A stretch of DNA of 64,000 bases from Frigoriglobus tundricola (GTDB lineage: Bacteria; Planctomycetota; Planctomycetia; Gemmatales; Gemmataceae). The notes beneath the pieces were generated by a model. It worked only from the letters and a program-made list of their open reading frames with translations. It was not told the DNA's origin and ran no database searches. Below, one piece after another: positions 25,744 through 33,415 of this stretch (the first letter of the stretch is position 1; the number at the start of each line of letters is the position of its first letter). Where the stretch lies: positions 4,216,001 to 4,280,000 of the forward strand of contig NZ_CP053452.2 of assembly GCF_013128195.2 (NCBI RefSeq), in the 5' to 3' direction. The translations under genes were made by a program, and so were the position numbers.

Positions 25744-27903
25744 TCACTTCTTCTTCGGTCCGCCTTCCACCGTGATCGAAATCGGTAGCGCCGCGTACGT
25801 CGGCACGGGGCGGAGGGCCGTGTTGTTTCCGCCCTTCGGCACGGGAGCGGCGCTCTGTCCGCGCAGCACGAGCGTGTGCGTTCCGGGCGGCAGGGTGCCC
25901 GGTACGTCGAGGCCGAAGTTCAGCTCGGTGCCGCCCGGTTGCGCGGTGCCGATCGGCGCGGCCGCCTGGTTACCCTGCTGGCGCGGGCCGATGCCCGGCG
26001 TGGCGGAGAAAACCTGGATCGGGTCTTTGAACGTGTCCTTCCGGCTCACCACCAGCGTGACGTCGATCTTCCCGCCGGGCTTTGCGACGAGTTCCCTCAC
26101 GGTCGGTGTGAGCGCGAACGGCGCGTCACCACGGACCGCGAGTGCCAGTCCCTCGCCGCGGTCCATGCGGGTGATCATCGGGACGTTCGGGGGCGGCTGG
26201 TTCGCCTGGAGCCCGGCCACCGGCCACGTCACGGTGAACGGTCGCGCCTCGTGCACCGTGGGAACCTTCGTGAAGCCCTTCGCGAGAACCTGTACGAAGC
26301 CCTCCCAGTCCTTCGCGCTTTGATCGGCGACGAGAACGAGCGTGCCGCGGGTCTGTCCCGGCCCGATCACCTGCGGCGGGCACGTCACCCCTTTCGGCAG
26401 GTCCGGTGCGGACAGTTCGATCGGACCGTCGAAGCCGTCGAAGCGGAAGACGAACACGGCGAAGACGGTGGCACCGCCCCGCGCGAGCGTGCCGGCATCG
26501 GGGAGGTGCGGCGTGAGCGGCATGACCGCGAGCCGGAAGTCGGGGTGCTCCTTCGCGATCCGGAGCACGTACTGGTCGCGCACGCCGAACTGAGTGCCGG
26601 CTTCACGGGTGGACACCATCACCTTGTACGTGCCGTCCGCGGGCGCCGCGAATCTGTAGCGCGCCGGGTCGTTGCCCTTCGTGTAGAACTGGTTCGGGCT
26701 GAGCGTGTCCGGGCCGTCGTCCTGTTCGGTCATCACCTTGCCCCTGTCGTCGGCGAGGACGAAGTACGCGTCCACCGGCGAGCCGATCCGCTCCGCGAAC
26801 ACTTCCAGCGTCCACACCTCCCCCTTCTTCGCGACGAAGCGGTACCAGTGCCGGTCATTTTTCTTCGCGATCCGCCCGGCGATATCCGCGGGCACGTCCA
26901 CCGCCTGGGCGGCGTCCGCGGTGTTGTTCTTCCCGTTGTCGAGTACCGCTGGCGACGCCCGCGTGTCCAGGAGCACATTTCCGCCGGGCATCGTGTACGA
27001 GAAATCGACCGCGTCGATCATCGCCGCGGTCGGGGGAATGAGCCGACTCGATTCCAAACTGTAGGCGCGAGCACGCGACTTCACGACGAAATCGACATCC
27101 AGAGCGCCCCGGCCGGCCGGGAGGATCGGAAAGCCGCTCCGCGCGAGCGGAGGATAAAACGCGTCGATCCACGGTTCCGTCGTCACCGTGAGCCGGTAGA
27201 AGTGATCCGAGCCGCCGGTGGTGTACGCGAACTGCGACACGCGAACGAGGTAATCGCCGTCTTTCGGCGCCGTGAAGTCGAGGACCGCATCGCCGCCGCG
27301 GTAACCGCGGTTGGAGGCGAGCTGCTTGCCGTCCGGGCCGATCGCCATCAGATCGGCTTGCATCTTGCTGTCGATGCTCGTGGTCAGGCAGGCGACCACA
27401 ACGCGCTGCTTGGCCCTCACTTTGAACGTGACGTAATCGACATCGGTCGGTGCGCTAATGACACCGCTCACCGTGGTTTCGAGGTCGATCTTTTGCGCTT
27501 GCCCCACGTCGTTATTCGGCTCCGTCTCGTTCACCTCCGTCGTGTTGCTCACGACGAACGCCCGCGGGTTGCTCAGGCCGCTCTTGCTCACTACGCGCAC
27601 ATCGAAGGCGCCGGTGGAGGTCTTCGCGGGTGTCACTTTGAACTTCACCGAGGCCGACGGTTGGCCCTTCGGTCCCTTCGGCTCGATGGTCGCGGCGCCG
27701 ATCCGTTCCGCGGTGAAGCCCTTCGCACTGAACAGCAACTTCTCGTCGCCGTCGAAGCCGGCACCGGAGAACGTGACCTCTACCGTCTCGCCGGCTTTCG
27801 CGCCGGGTGGAAACACCGTGAGCAACTGCGGGCCGGTTTGGGCGGCCGCGGACCCGGCCATCAGCAACAGCGCGAGTGCGGCGAAGGTGCGGCGTGCGAG
27901 CAT
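25744..27903 (-). CDS. Exported protein with IPT-like and bacterial pre-peptidase (PPC) domains
   Basis: A 719-residue exported protein, signal peptide LARRTFAALALLLMAGSAAAQ. Residues 22-110 look like an IPT/TIG-type beta domain (LLTVFPPGAKAGETVEVTFSGAGF). Two PPC-type domains follow: NETEPNNDVGQAQKIDLETT...DYVTFKVRAKQRVVV near residues 125-240 and AQAVDVPADIAGRIAKKNDRHWYRF...GEVWTLEVFAERIGS near residues 330-450. The C-terminal third is beta-rich with Pro-rich linkers and no recognised enzyme motif. PPC domains usually sit on secreted proteases, but no protease is present here, which is common for planctomycete versions. ATG at 27903 starts the signal peptide. It is divergent from the HMA lipoprotein gene. 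Confidence 0.8.
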   Translation of the reverse strand: MLARRTFAALALLLMAGSAAAQTGPQLLTVFPPGAKAGETVEVTFSGAGFDGDEKLLFSAKGFTAERIGAATIEPKGPKGQPSASVKFKVTPAKTSTGAFDVRVVSKSGLSNPRAFVVSNTTEVNETEPNNDVGQAQKIDLETTVSGVISAPTDVDYVTFKVRAKQRVVVACLTTSIDSKMQADLMAIGPDGKQLASNRGYRGGDAVLDFTAPKDGDYLVRVSQFAYTTGGSDHFYRLTVTTEPWIDAFYPPLARSGFPILPAGRGALDVDFVVKSRARAYSLESSRLIPPTAAMIDAVDFSYTMPGGNVLLDTRASPAVLDNGKNNTADAAQAVDVPADIAGRIAKKNDRHWYRFVAKKGEVWTLEVFAERIGSPVDAYFVLADDRGKVMTEQDDGPDTLSPNQFYTKGNDPARYRFAAPADGTYKVMVSTREAGTQFGVRDQYVLRIAKEHPDFRLAVMPLTPHLPDAGTLARGGATVFAVFVFRFDGFDGPIELSAPDLPKGVTCPPQVIGPGQTRGTLVLVADQSAKDWEGFVQVLAKGFTKVPTVHEARPFTVTWPVAGLQANQPPPNVPMITRMDRGEGLALAVRGDAPFALTPTVRELVAKPGGKIDVTLVVSRKDTFKDPIQVFSATPGIGPRQQGNQAAAPIGTAQPGGTELNFGLDVPGTLPPGTHTLVLRGQSAAPVPKGGNNTALRPVPTYAALPISITVEGGPKKK

Positions 27904-28029
27904 GGCGGCGGCTCCGGGTGGGTGCTGATTGAAGCGTACCCCGGTCGAACCGTGGGAACAAGGGAGTAAGCCAGCGAGGGCGTGCCCCGTATCATGACAG
28001 TGGGCAAATAAATTCCCCGAGGTGATGCG

Positions 28030-28389
28030 ATGTCGATGCGAACATGGCGCGGGCCGCACTGGGCGGCGGTCACGGTGATCGGGTGGGCACTGGTCGGGTG
28101 CGAGGCGCCGCCGCGCGGTTCCGACGAACCGGTGCCGGTCGAGGGGCCGAATCAGGTGGTGCTGAAAGTGCCGGACATGACCTGAGCGACGTGACCCGCC
28201 AACGTGAGCGCCGCGCTCACGACTCTACCGTGGGTAGAGCCCGACACGATTGCGACCGACGGCAAGAAGCGACAAGTCAAGTTCACCGTGAAGGACCGCG
28301 CGAAGTTCGACATGGACGAGGTGAAGCGGGCGCTCGGCCCCCGCTACGCCGACGGGGTCAAGGTCCTCACCCCGCCGACCGAAAAGTGA
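28030..28389 (+). CDS. HMA-domain lipoprotein with two in-frame TGA codons: candidate two-selenocysteine (UxxU) metal-binding protein
   Basis: ATG at 28030, preceded by GAGGTGA, opens a 119-residue frame ending at 28389 if the TGA codons at 28183 and 28192 are read as residues 52 and 55. Residues 1-24 are a lipoprotein signal with lipobox LVGC at residues 21-24. Residues about 42-112 are a heavy-metal-associated domain: VVLKVPDMT-U-AT-U-PANVSAAL, then VKFTVKD and FDMDEVKRAL. Both TGA codons fall exactly where HMA domains have the two Cys of MxCxxC. No other stop or shift interrupts the frame, and codon use on both sides is normal. The usual HMA role is binding Cu, Zn or Hg. Selenocysteine insertion is inferred, and no sel genes lie in the window. 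Standard calling would yield only 28204-28389. Confidence 0.75.
28195..28239 (+). promoter_or_regulatory. Candidate bacterial SECIS hairpins downstream of the two TGA codons
   Basis: CGTGAGC (28203-28209) pairs perfectly with GCTCACG (28215-28221) around the loop GCCGC. The loop begins 16 nt after the second TGA and 25 nt after the first, and its first base is G. This fits the known bacterial SECIS rule of an apical loop 16-37 nt after UGA with G in the first two positions. A second stem, CTCTACC (28223-28229) with GGTAGAG (28233-28239) around GTG, follows directly. Either or both could recruit SelB. Confidence 0.55.
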
Positions 28390-28449
28390 TGCGCCGGGCG
28401 GCGCGTGCCCGGTCGCGCCGCCCGCCGTTTGCCATGACAAGGAGCCTTC

Positions 28450-29121
28450 ATGCTCGCCAGTTACGTCCGCCCGACACCGATGACCGACCGGCTGTACAAG
28501 TACGTGTTGTCCGTGGGCGTGCGCGAGCCGGCGGCGTTCGAGGCGCTCCGCGCGGACACCGCGCGGCTCCCCGAGTGCGAGTGGCAGATCGCCCCGGAGC
28601 AGGGGCCGTTCCTCGCGCTGCTCGTTCAGCTCATGGGCGCGAAGAAGTGCCTCGAAGTGGGCACGTTCACCGGGTACTCGGCGATGTGGGTGGCGGGCGC
28701 GCTGCCCGCCGACGGCGCGCTGACCTGCTGCGAACTCAGCGGCGTGTACGCGGGCGTCGCGCGGAAGCACCTCACCGCCGCCGGGCTGATGAGCAAAGTG
28801 GACCTGCGCGTCGCCCCCGCGGCCGACACGCTCGCGGAACTGCTCGCCGGCGGCCACGCCGCGACCTTCGACTACGCGTTCATCGACGCCGACAAGGGGC
28901 GCTACGACCTCTACTACGAGCGGTGCCTCGAACTCGTCCGGCCCGGCGGCCTCGTCGCCATCGACAACACGCTCTGGGACGGCAAACCCGCCGACCCGTC
29001 GGTGACCGACCCCGACACGCTTGCGATCCGCGCGCTGAACGCCAAGGTCCACGGCGACGACCGCGTCGCGCTCAGCTTCCTCCCCTTCGCCGACGGGCTG
29101 ACGCTGGCTCGGAAACGCTAA
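28450..29121 (+). CDS. SAM-dependent O-methyltransferase (CCoAOMT-like)
   Basis: A 223-residue class I methyltransferase of the caffeoyl-CoA/catechol O-methyltransferase family (methyltransferase_3). The SAM-binding motif is CLEVGTFTGYSAMWVA near residue 70. The metal-binding Asp cluster is in AFIDADKGRYDLYYE near residue 148 and VAIDNTLWDG near residue 178. The length is typical. Mg2+-dependent methylation of a hydroxylated small aromatic is the family activity; the substrate here is unknown. AAGGAG lies ahead of the ATG. It follows the HMA lipoprotein by 60 bases on the same strand and may share its transcript. Confidence 0.88.
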   Translation: MLASYVRPTPMTDRLYKYVLSVGVREPAAFEALRADTARLPECEWQIAPEQGPFLALLVQLMGAKKCLEVGTFTGYSAMWVAGALPADGALTCCELSGVYAGVARKHLTAAGLMSKVDLRVAPAADTLAELLAGGHAATFDYAFIDADKGRYDLYYERCLELVRPGGLVAIDNTLWDGKPADPSVTDPDTLAIRALNAKVHGDDRVALSFLPFADGLTLARKR

Positions 29122-29239
29122 CGCGCCCCCCGCTGCCGGGGTGGCGGGGCCGTGCAGGTGACCACCGGCCTTGCGGCCGGGGTTCGCCCTCACTACCCCT
29201 AAACAAAGCCCCCTTATTCTTCCCCTGCCGAGGTCCGTC

Positions 29240-30139
29240 ATGGTTGCCACCCGCGGCGAGCTGTTCGCCGGCGTCACCGTCGCCATCGTTACGCCGTTCA
29301 AGAACGGCGAAGTCGATTGGGACGAACTCGGCAAACTCGTGGACTGGCACTGCGAGCAGGGCACCGACGCGCTCGCCCCGTGCGGCACCACCGGCGAATC
29401 GCCCACCCTCACCCACGACGAGAACGAGCGCGTGGTCGCGTTCGTGTGCGAGCGCGCCCGCGGGCGCACCAAGATCATGGCCGGCACGGGGTCGAACTCG
29501 ACCGCCGAAGCGGTCCGCATGACGAAGGCCGCGAAGCGGGCCGGGGCCACCGGCACGCTCCAGGTCGGCCCCTATTACAACAAGCCGACGCAGGAGGGCT
29601 ACTTCCGCCACTTCGCCGCGCTCGCGGAGGCCACGGACCTGCCGATCGTCGTGTACAACATCCCGGGCCGCACCGCGTCGAACATCCTGCCGGAGACCAT
29701 CGCCCGCATGGCCGAGAAGTGCCCCACCATTGTCGCGATCAAGGAGGCCACGGGGTCGCTCGATCAGGCGTCGCAGATCGCGGCCCTCTGCGACCTCACG
29801 ATCCTCAGCGGCGACGACAGCCTCACGCTCCCGCTGATGAGCATCGGCGGCAAGGGCGTGGTGAGCGTGGTCGGGAACATCGTCCCGCGGGACATGATGG
29901 CACTCGTGCGGGCGTTCGCGGCCGGGAAATTCGAGGACGCGCTCCAGTGGCACCGGAAGCTGTTCCCGCTGTGCCGCGACATGCTCGGCGTGGCGACGAA
30001 CCCGACCCCGCTCAAGGCCGCGATGAAGTTGCTGGGCCGCGGCAACGGCGAGATGCGCCTGCCGATGTGCCCGATCGACGCGGCCGGCGAGGCGAAGGTG
30101 AAGCAGACGCTCATCAATTACGGGCTGCTCAAGGCGTAA
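29240..30139 (+). CDS. dapA: 4-hydroxy-tetrahydrodipicolinate synthase
   Basis: A 299-residue DapA, which condenses pyruvate and aspartate semialdehyde in lysine/diaminopimelate synthesis. The Schiff-base Lys is in [10 protein letters not shown] near residue 163, the Tyr in [10 protein letters not shown] near residue 134, and the Thr-Thr pair in [11 protein letters not shown] near residue 45. [11 protein letters not shown] completes the family pattern. ATG at 29240 follows GAGG; the longer frame upstream is not conserved. No other dap genes are adjacent. A long perfect hairpin follows the stop. Confidence 0.93.
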   Translation: MVATRGELFAGVTVAIVTPFKNGEVDWDELGKLVDWHCEQGTDALAPCGTTGESPTLTHDENERVVAFVCERARGRTKIMAGTGSNSTAEAVRMTKAAKRAGATGTLQVGPYYNKPTQEGYFRHFAALAEATDLPIVVYNIPGRTASNILPETIARMAEKCPTIVAIKEATGSLDQASQIAALCDLTILSGDDSLTLPLMSIGGKGVVSVVGNIVPRDMMALVRAFAAGKFEDALQWHRKLFPLCRDMLGVATNPTPLKAAMKLLGRGNGEMRLPMCPIDAAGEAKVKQTLINYGLLKA

Positions 30140-30144
30140 AGTTG

Positions 30145-30235
30145 GTCTCAAGTCATAAAGTCGCGGGTCGTAAAGTCGACAACCAGAGTGGGCCTGGTTT
30201 ACGACTTTACGACCCGCGACTTTATGACTTGAGAC
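30145..30235. repeat. Perfect 34-base inverted repeat after dapA
   Basis: The arms 30145-30178 and 30202-30235 are exact reverse complements over 34 bases, starting GTCTCAAGTCATAAAGTCGC, with a 23-base spacer whose AACCAG/CTGGTT can pair further. It lies between the convergent dapA and DUF2784 genes and would act as a bidirectional transcript end. The outer bases and the GAG(T/C)GGGCCTGG spacer recur in degenerate form near 46519. Confidence 0.85.
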
Positions 30236-30242
30236 GTTCGCC

Positions 30243-30683
30243 TTATGCCAGAGCCGGCCGGGCCGTGTCCGTTTTCGCCGTGCGGGCGACCCGGAACCAC
30301 CGCGGCGGGTACATGATCAGCCCCTGCACCACCAGCAGCGCCATTCCGCAGTAGCCGATCGTGAACGCGATCTCCGGCATGTTCTCGACGAACAGCAGAT
30401 CGTGCAGGATGCGGCCCATGAACGTGTCGCTCCCGCCGAACGTCTGCCCGGCCAGTGCCCGCAGTTGCTCCTCCCACACGGTCAGCGGGCACCGCAGCCC
30501 GCGGACCGCCTCGTAGGCGACGACGGCGATCGCGCCGAGGTGCGTGACCCGGAACCACGGGTTCCGTGCCCACTGCCACTTCATCGGCGCGGCGATCACG
30601 ATCGCCAGTTGGCCCAGAATCACATAGGCGACATATGTGATGTGAATAGCGACCATCAGGTCGGCGGCAATGCCGTACCACAT
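30243..30683 (-). CDS. DUF2784 family membrane protein
   Basis: A 146-residue protein with four hydrophobic segments matching DUF2784: start WYGIAADLMVAIHITYVAYV, then GLRCPLTVWEEQLR near residue 70, the family's most recognisable block, and FMGRILHDLLF...IGYCGMALLVVQGLIMYPPR. The C-terminal 15 residues are basic. ATG at 30683 opens the first membrane helix; the upstream frame lies in an intergenic repeat. The function of the family is unknown. Confidence 0.85.
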   Translation of the reverse strand: MWYGIAADLMVAIHITYVAYVILGQLAIVIAAPMKWQWARNPWFRVTHLGAIAVVAYEAVRGLRCPLTVWEEQLRALAGQTFGGSDTFMGRILHDLLFVENMPEIAFTIGYCGMALLVVQGLIMYPPRWFRVARTAKTDTARPALA

Positions 30684-30779
30684 GGGGCACCTTTGGGTGT
30701 CTCGGGGGACGATTCGTTTCGTGCGGCGACGTGTGCTGTCCGTTAGATGTGATCCCGATCCAAAAGGATTTATTCCCCG

Positions 30780-30890
30780 GAAGCAGTGGGCAGGGAAGAG
30801 TGGGCAGTGAGCAGAGCACGGCAGTGTGGCCGGAGCCTTCGAGCTGCTTCTGCCCACTGCCCGCTCTTCACTGCCCACTGTCAGCGAACG
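30780..30890. repeat. Palindromic repeat upstream of the DUF2784 gene
   Basis: The left part (GTGGGCAGGGAAGAGTGGGC then AGTGAGCAG) and the right part (TGCCCACTGCCCGCTCTTCA then CTGCCCAC) are imperfect reverse complements. The element occupies most of the gap between the DUF2784 and phosphofructokinase genes and probably folds as a long hairpin. Confidence 0.5.
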
Positions 30891-32167
30891 ATGTACTCGA
30901 ACCGCTCGCGGAACTGGGCCGGGGTCATTTTGGTCACGGCGGCCAGGCGCTCAAGCCGGGTGGGGTCGTCCAGGTCGCTCTGCTCCAGCCGGATCATGTA
31001 CCGGCGGGCCACCTCGTAGGTCTCCCCGGAGATGTCCACCAGCCGCGTGCGCATCTTCTTCGTGACCGGGTCGATCATCTCTGGGAACGGCCGCGGCACC
31101 ATGCTGCCGCCAACGAACGTGATGACCACGCCGTTCTTGTCGGCCTCCGGGGACATCAGGAACTTCACCGCCCCGTACCCCAGGTTGCGGGTGTACTCCG
31201 CGTCGAACGGGATCGGGTCGGCGCACCGGAGCTCGTACCCGAGGTCCTTGTCCACCATGTCGAACTTGAGGCCCAGGTCCTTCAGGCGGGCGGCGGTCAT
31301 GGTGCGGATCAGCCGGCCGAACTCGATCTCGCCCAGCCGCAGGTGCCCGAAGGCGTCCAGTTCGATGTTCCCGAACTTGCCGGGGTTCTTCTCCATCATC
31401 TCCCGCAGGCGCGGTTCGCCGATCTGCTCCAGGAGCCCCTCGGCCAGCACCGCGACGCCGTAGGCCTTGCCCTGCGCCTTCCGCTTGATCATCGAGCCGA
31501 TGATGATGTCGCAGATGAGGTCGAGCGACACCTCCTTGCCCTTCAGCTCCTCGGCGATGAGGGTGAGCGTCGCCGCCGACGCCTTCCCGATGCCGAGGGC
31601 CAGGTGCCCGGCGGCGCGGCCCATGCTCACCAGGATGTACCACCGGGTCGTGGTCTTCGCGTCCTCGTGCAGGTTGTGCGACACCTGCACGCCGTAGTGC
31701 CGCGCCGTCTCGAACCCGAAGGTGGGGATGCCCGGCGGCAGCGGCAGGTCGTTGTCGATCGTCTTGGGCACGTGCGCCACTTTGATCGCGCCCTTCGCGT
31801 GCGCGTACACCTGCGAGCCGCTGTAGGCCGTGTCGTCGCCGCCGATGGTGACCAGGTACTTGACGCCGATCTGGCTCAGCCCGTCGAGCACGGCGGCCAT
31901 GTGGACGGGGTCCTTGGCCGGGTTGGTGCGGCTGGTGCCGAGCAGCGAGCCGCCGCGCTGGTAGTACGGGGCCACGTCCGGAATTGTGAGCGGGCGGACC
32001 TGGGTCGCGTCGCCGGCGGCCAGGTACTTGAACCCGTCGCGGATGCCGACGACCTCCAGCCCGCGGTTGATCGCCTCAATGGTGACCGAGCTGATGACGC
32101 CGTTGATGCCGGGGGCGGGACCGCCGCCGACCACGATGCCGAGTTTGCCGCGAGGGGAATCCGCCAT
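30881..32167 (-). CDS. 6-phosphofructokinase, probably pyrophosphate-dependent type
   Basis: A 428-residue PfkA-superfamily enzyme phosphorylating fructose-6-phosphate. The nucleotide/PPi loop is IVVGGGPAPGINGVI near residue 10. Residues TIGGDDT near residue 105 carry the GGDD that generally marks PPi-dependent enzymes (ATP enzymes have GGDG). PKTIDNDLP near residue 130 provides the catalytic TIDND with the PPi-associated Lys, and MGRAAGHLAL near residue 175 is conserved. The extended length of about 430 also fits the PPi clade. ATG at 32167 is the first Met of the conserved region. It pairs thematically with the membrane pyrophosphatase gene elsewhere in this window, since both use PPi. Confidence 0.88.
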   Translation of the reverse strand: MADSPRGKLGIVVGGGPAPGINGVISSVTIEAINRGLEVVGIRDGFKYLAAGDATQVRPLTIPDVAPYYQRGGSLLGTSRTNPAKDPVHMAAVLDGLSQIGVKYLVTIGGDDTAYSGSQVYAHAKGAIKVAHVPKTIDNDLPLPPGIPTFGFETARHYGVQVSHNLHEDAKTTTRWYILVSMGRAAGHLALGIGKASAATLTLIAEELKGKEVSLDLICDIIIGSMIKRKAQGKAYGVAVLAEGLLEQIGEPRLREMMEKNPGKFGNIELDAFGHLRLGEIEFGRLIRTMTAARLKDLGLKFDMVDKDLGYELRCADPIPFDAEYTRNLGYGAVKFLMSPEADKNGVVITFVGGSMVPRPFPEMIDPVTKKMRTRLVDISGETYEVARRYMIRLEQSDLDDPTRLERLAAVTKMTPAQFRERFEYIVR

Positions 32168-32256
32168 TGCTTCTGTCTCGGGTGGGTACGCCGGGTGGCC
32201 CGGAGTCACAACGCGAAGAGGCCGAGCCGACACATAAGGACCGCCGAACAAAACTG

Positions 32257-32313
32257 TTGTGGTGCAGGCGCCTCACCTGCACAAGCGATGCAGGCGAGAC
32301 GCCTGCACCACAA
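32257..32313. repeat. Inverted repeat upstream of the phosphofructokinase gene
   Basis: TTGTGGTGCAGGCG (32257-32270) is the exact reverse complement of CGCCTGCACCACAA (32300-32313), with further partial pairing (CACCTGCA/TGCAGGCG) inside. It lies about 90 bases upstream of the phosphofructokinase start, in the gap shared with the histidine kinase. It is a REP-type hairpin. Confidence 0.75.
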
Positions 32314-32456
32314 GTTCTGCCCGCTGGTCCTAAGATCGCGACCGGTCGCAGCGAAGCCGCTGCTTCACGGCCGCTCTATGTTTAGGATTGCAACCGGACG
32401 GACGTTTTCAAGGGCGCGCGAATGCGTAGACTATGTGCGGACGCGGAGGGTCCGCC

Positions 32457-33242
32457 ATGACCGATAGCGCTGTCCTCGGTACGCCCCCACTCGCGACCGA
32501 CCCTCGGGCCGACCGCACGGGTGCGGACGCCTGCACCCCCGCGCCGGCGGTGGAACTCCCCTCGGAGATCGCCGAACTCGCGGCCGGGTTCATCCACGAG
32601 ATCAAGAACCACATCGGCACGCTGTCGCTCAACTTGCAACTGCTGGCCGAGGACTTCGAGACGGCCGAAACGCCGCGCGAGCGCCGCGCCCTCGACCGCG
32701 TCGGGCGGCTGTCCGGCGAGTGCCGCAAACTGGTCGATCTGTCCAACGATTTTCTCCGCTTCGCCCGCCTGCGCGAGCTGCACGCCAAACCGGTCCCCCT
32801 CGATGAGGTGGTGTCCCGGATGATCGACTTCCTCGGCCCGACGGCGCGGCAGCGGAACGTCGAGATCGAGTGGTTCCCCGGCTCGGACCTGCCGGACGTC
32901 TGCCTCGACTGCGACCTGTTCGAGCAGGCGCTTCTGAACCTCATGTTGAACGCGGAACAGGCGATGCCCGACGGCGGCACGCTCACGCTGACCGGGCGGT
33001 GCGAGGGCGCGACCGTGCTCCTGGACGTGATCGACACGGGCGTGGGCATCGAGCCGGCCGCGCTGGCGAAGCTGTTCCGCCCGTTCCACACGACGAAGCC
33101 GGACGGCAACGGGCTGGGGCTGGCGACCACGCGGAAGATCGTGGCCGCGCACGGCGGCACCATCGGCGTGCAGAGCACCCCCGGCCGCGGGACGAAATTC
33201 ACCATCGCCCTGCCGGTCCCCGCGGCGGGCGGCGCGATGTGA
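32457..33242 (+). CDS. Soluble sensor histidine kinase
   Basis: A 261-residue kinase with dimerisation/phosphoacceptor helix GFIHEIKNHIGTLSLNLQLL (His near residue 46) and an HATPase_c domain: N-box LLNLMLNAEQAM near residue 165, G1 box DTGVGIEP near residue 195, F-box FRPFHTTKPDGNGLGLA, and G2 box GGTIGVQSTPGRGTKF. No membrane segment or sensor domain is present beyond a 30-residue Ala/Pro/Thr-rich N terminus, so it is a short cytoplasmic NtrB-like kinase. ATG at 32457 is chosen over 32433 because GGAGGG lies eight bases upstream. No response regulator is adjacent (orphan). Confidence 0.88.
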   Translation: MTDSAVLGTPPLATDPRADRTGADACTPAPAVELPSEIAELAAGFIHEIKNHIGTLSLNLQLLAEDFETAETPRERRALDRVGRLSGECRKLVDLSNDFLRFARLRELHAKPVPLDEVVSRMIDFLGPTARQRNVEIEWFPGSDLPDVCLDCDLFEQALLNLMLNAEQAMPDGGTLTLTGRCEGATVLLDVIDTGVGIEPAALAKLFRPFHTTKPDGNGLGLATTRKIVAAHGGTIGVQSTPGRGTKFTIALPVPAAGGAM

Positions 33243-33279
33243 GCCGCCCGGCGAGACCGAGAGGCCGTTGTAACGTTCG

Positions 33280-33400
33280 GCTTGTGCCCGGGGACCGCCG
33301 CCGTCTCGGCCGCCAAGCGAGCGGGGTGAGGCTCGCCGGTCGAATGCGGAGCGATACGACGGGAGCAACCACGAGACGGCCGCGGTCCCCGGGCACAAGC
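33280..33400. repeat. Inverted repeat with perfect 18-bp ends
   Basis: GCTTGTGCCCGGGGACCG (33280-33297) and CGGTCCCCGGGCACAAGC (33383-33400) are exact reverse complements. Inside, CCGTCTCG and CGAGACGG also pair. The 121-base element fills the gap between the convergent histidine kinase and retropepsin-like genes and has no coding content. Confidence 0.8.
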
Positions 33401-33415
33401 CCCACAACAGAGCGG

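Noticed and set aside
28044..29522. A 492-residue open frame covering the HMA gene and methyltransferase region
   Set aside because: It is Arg/Ala/Gly-rich with no family pattern and overlaps clear genes in other frames; it is a GC-rich shadow.
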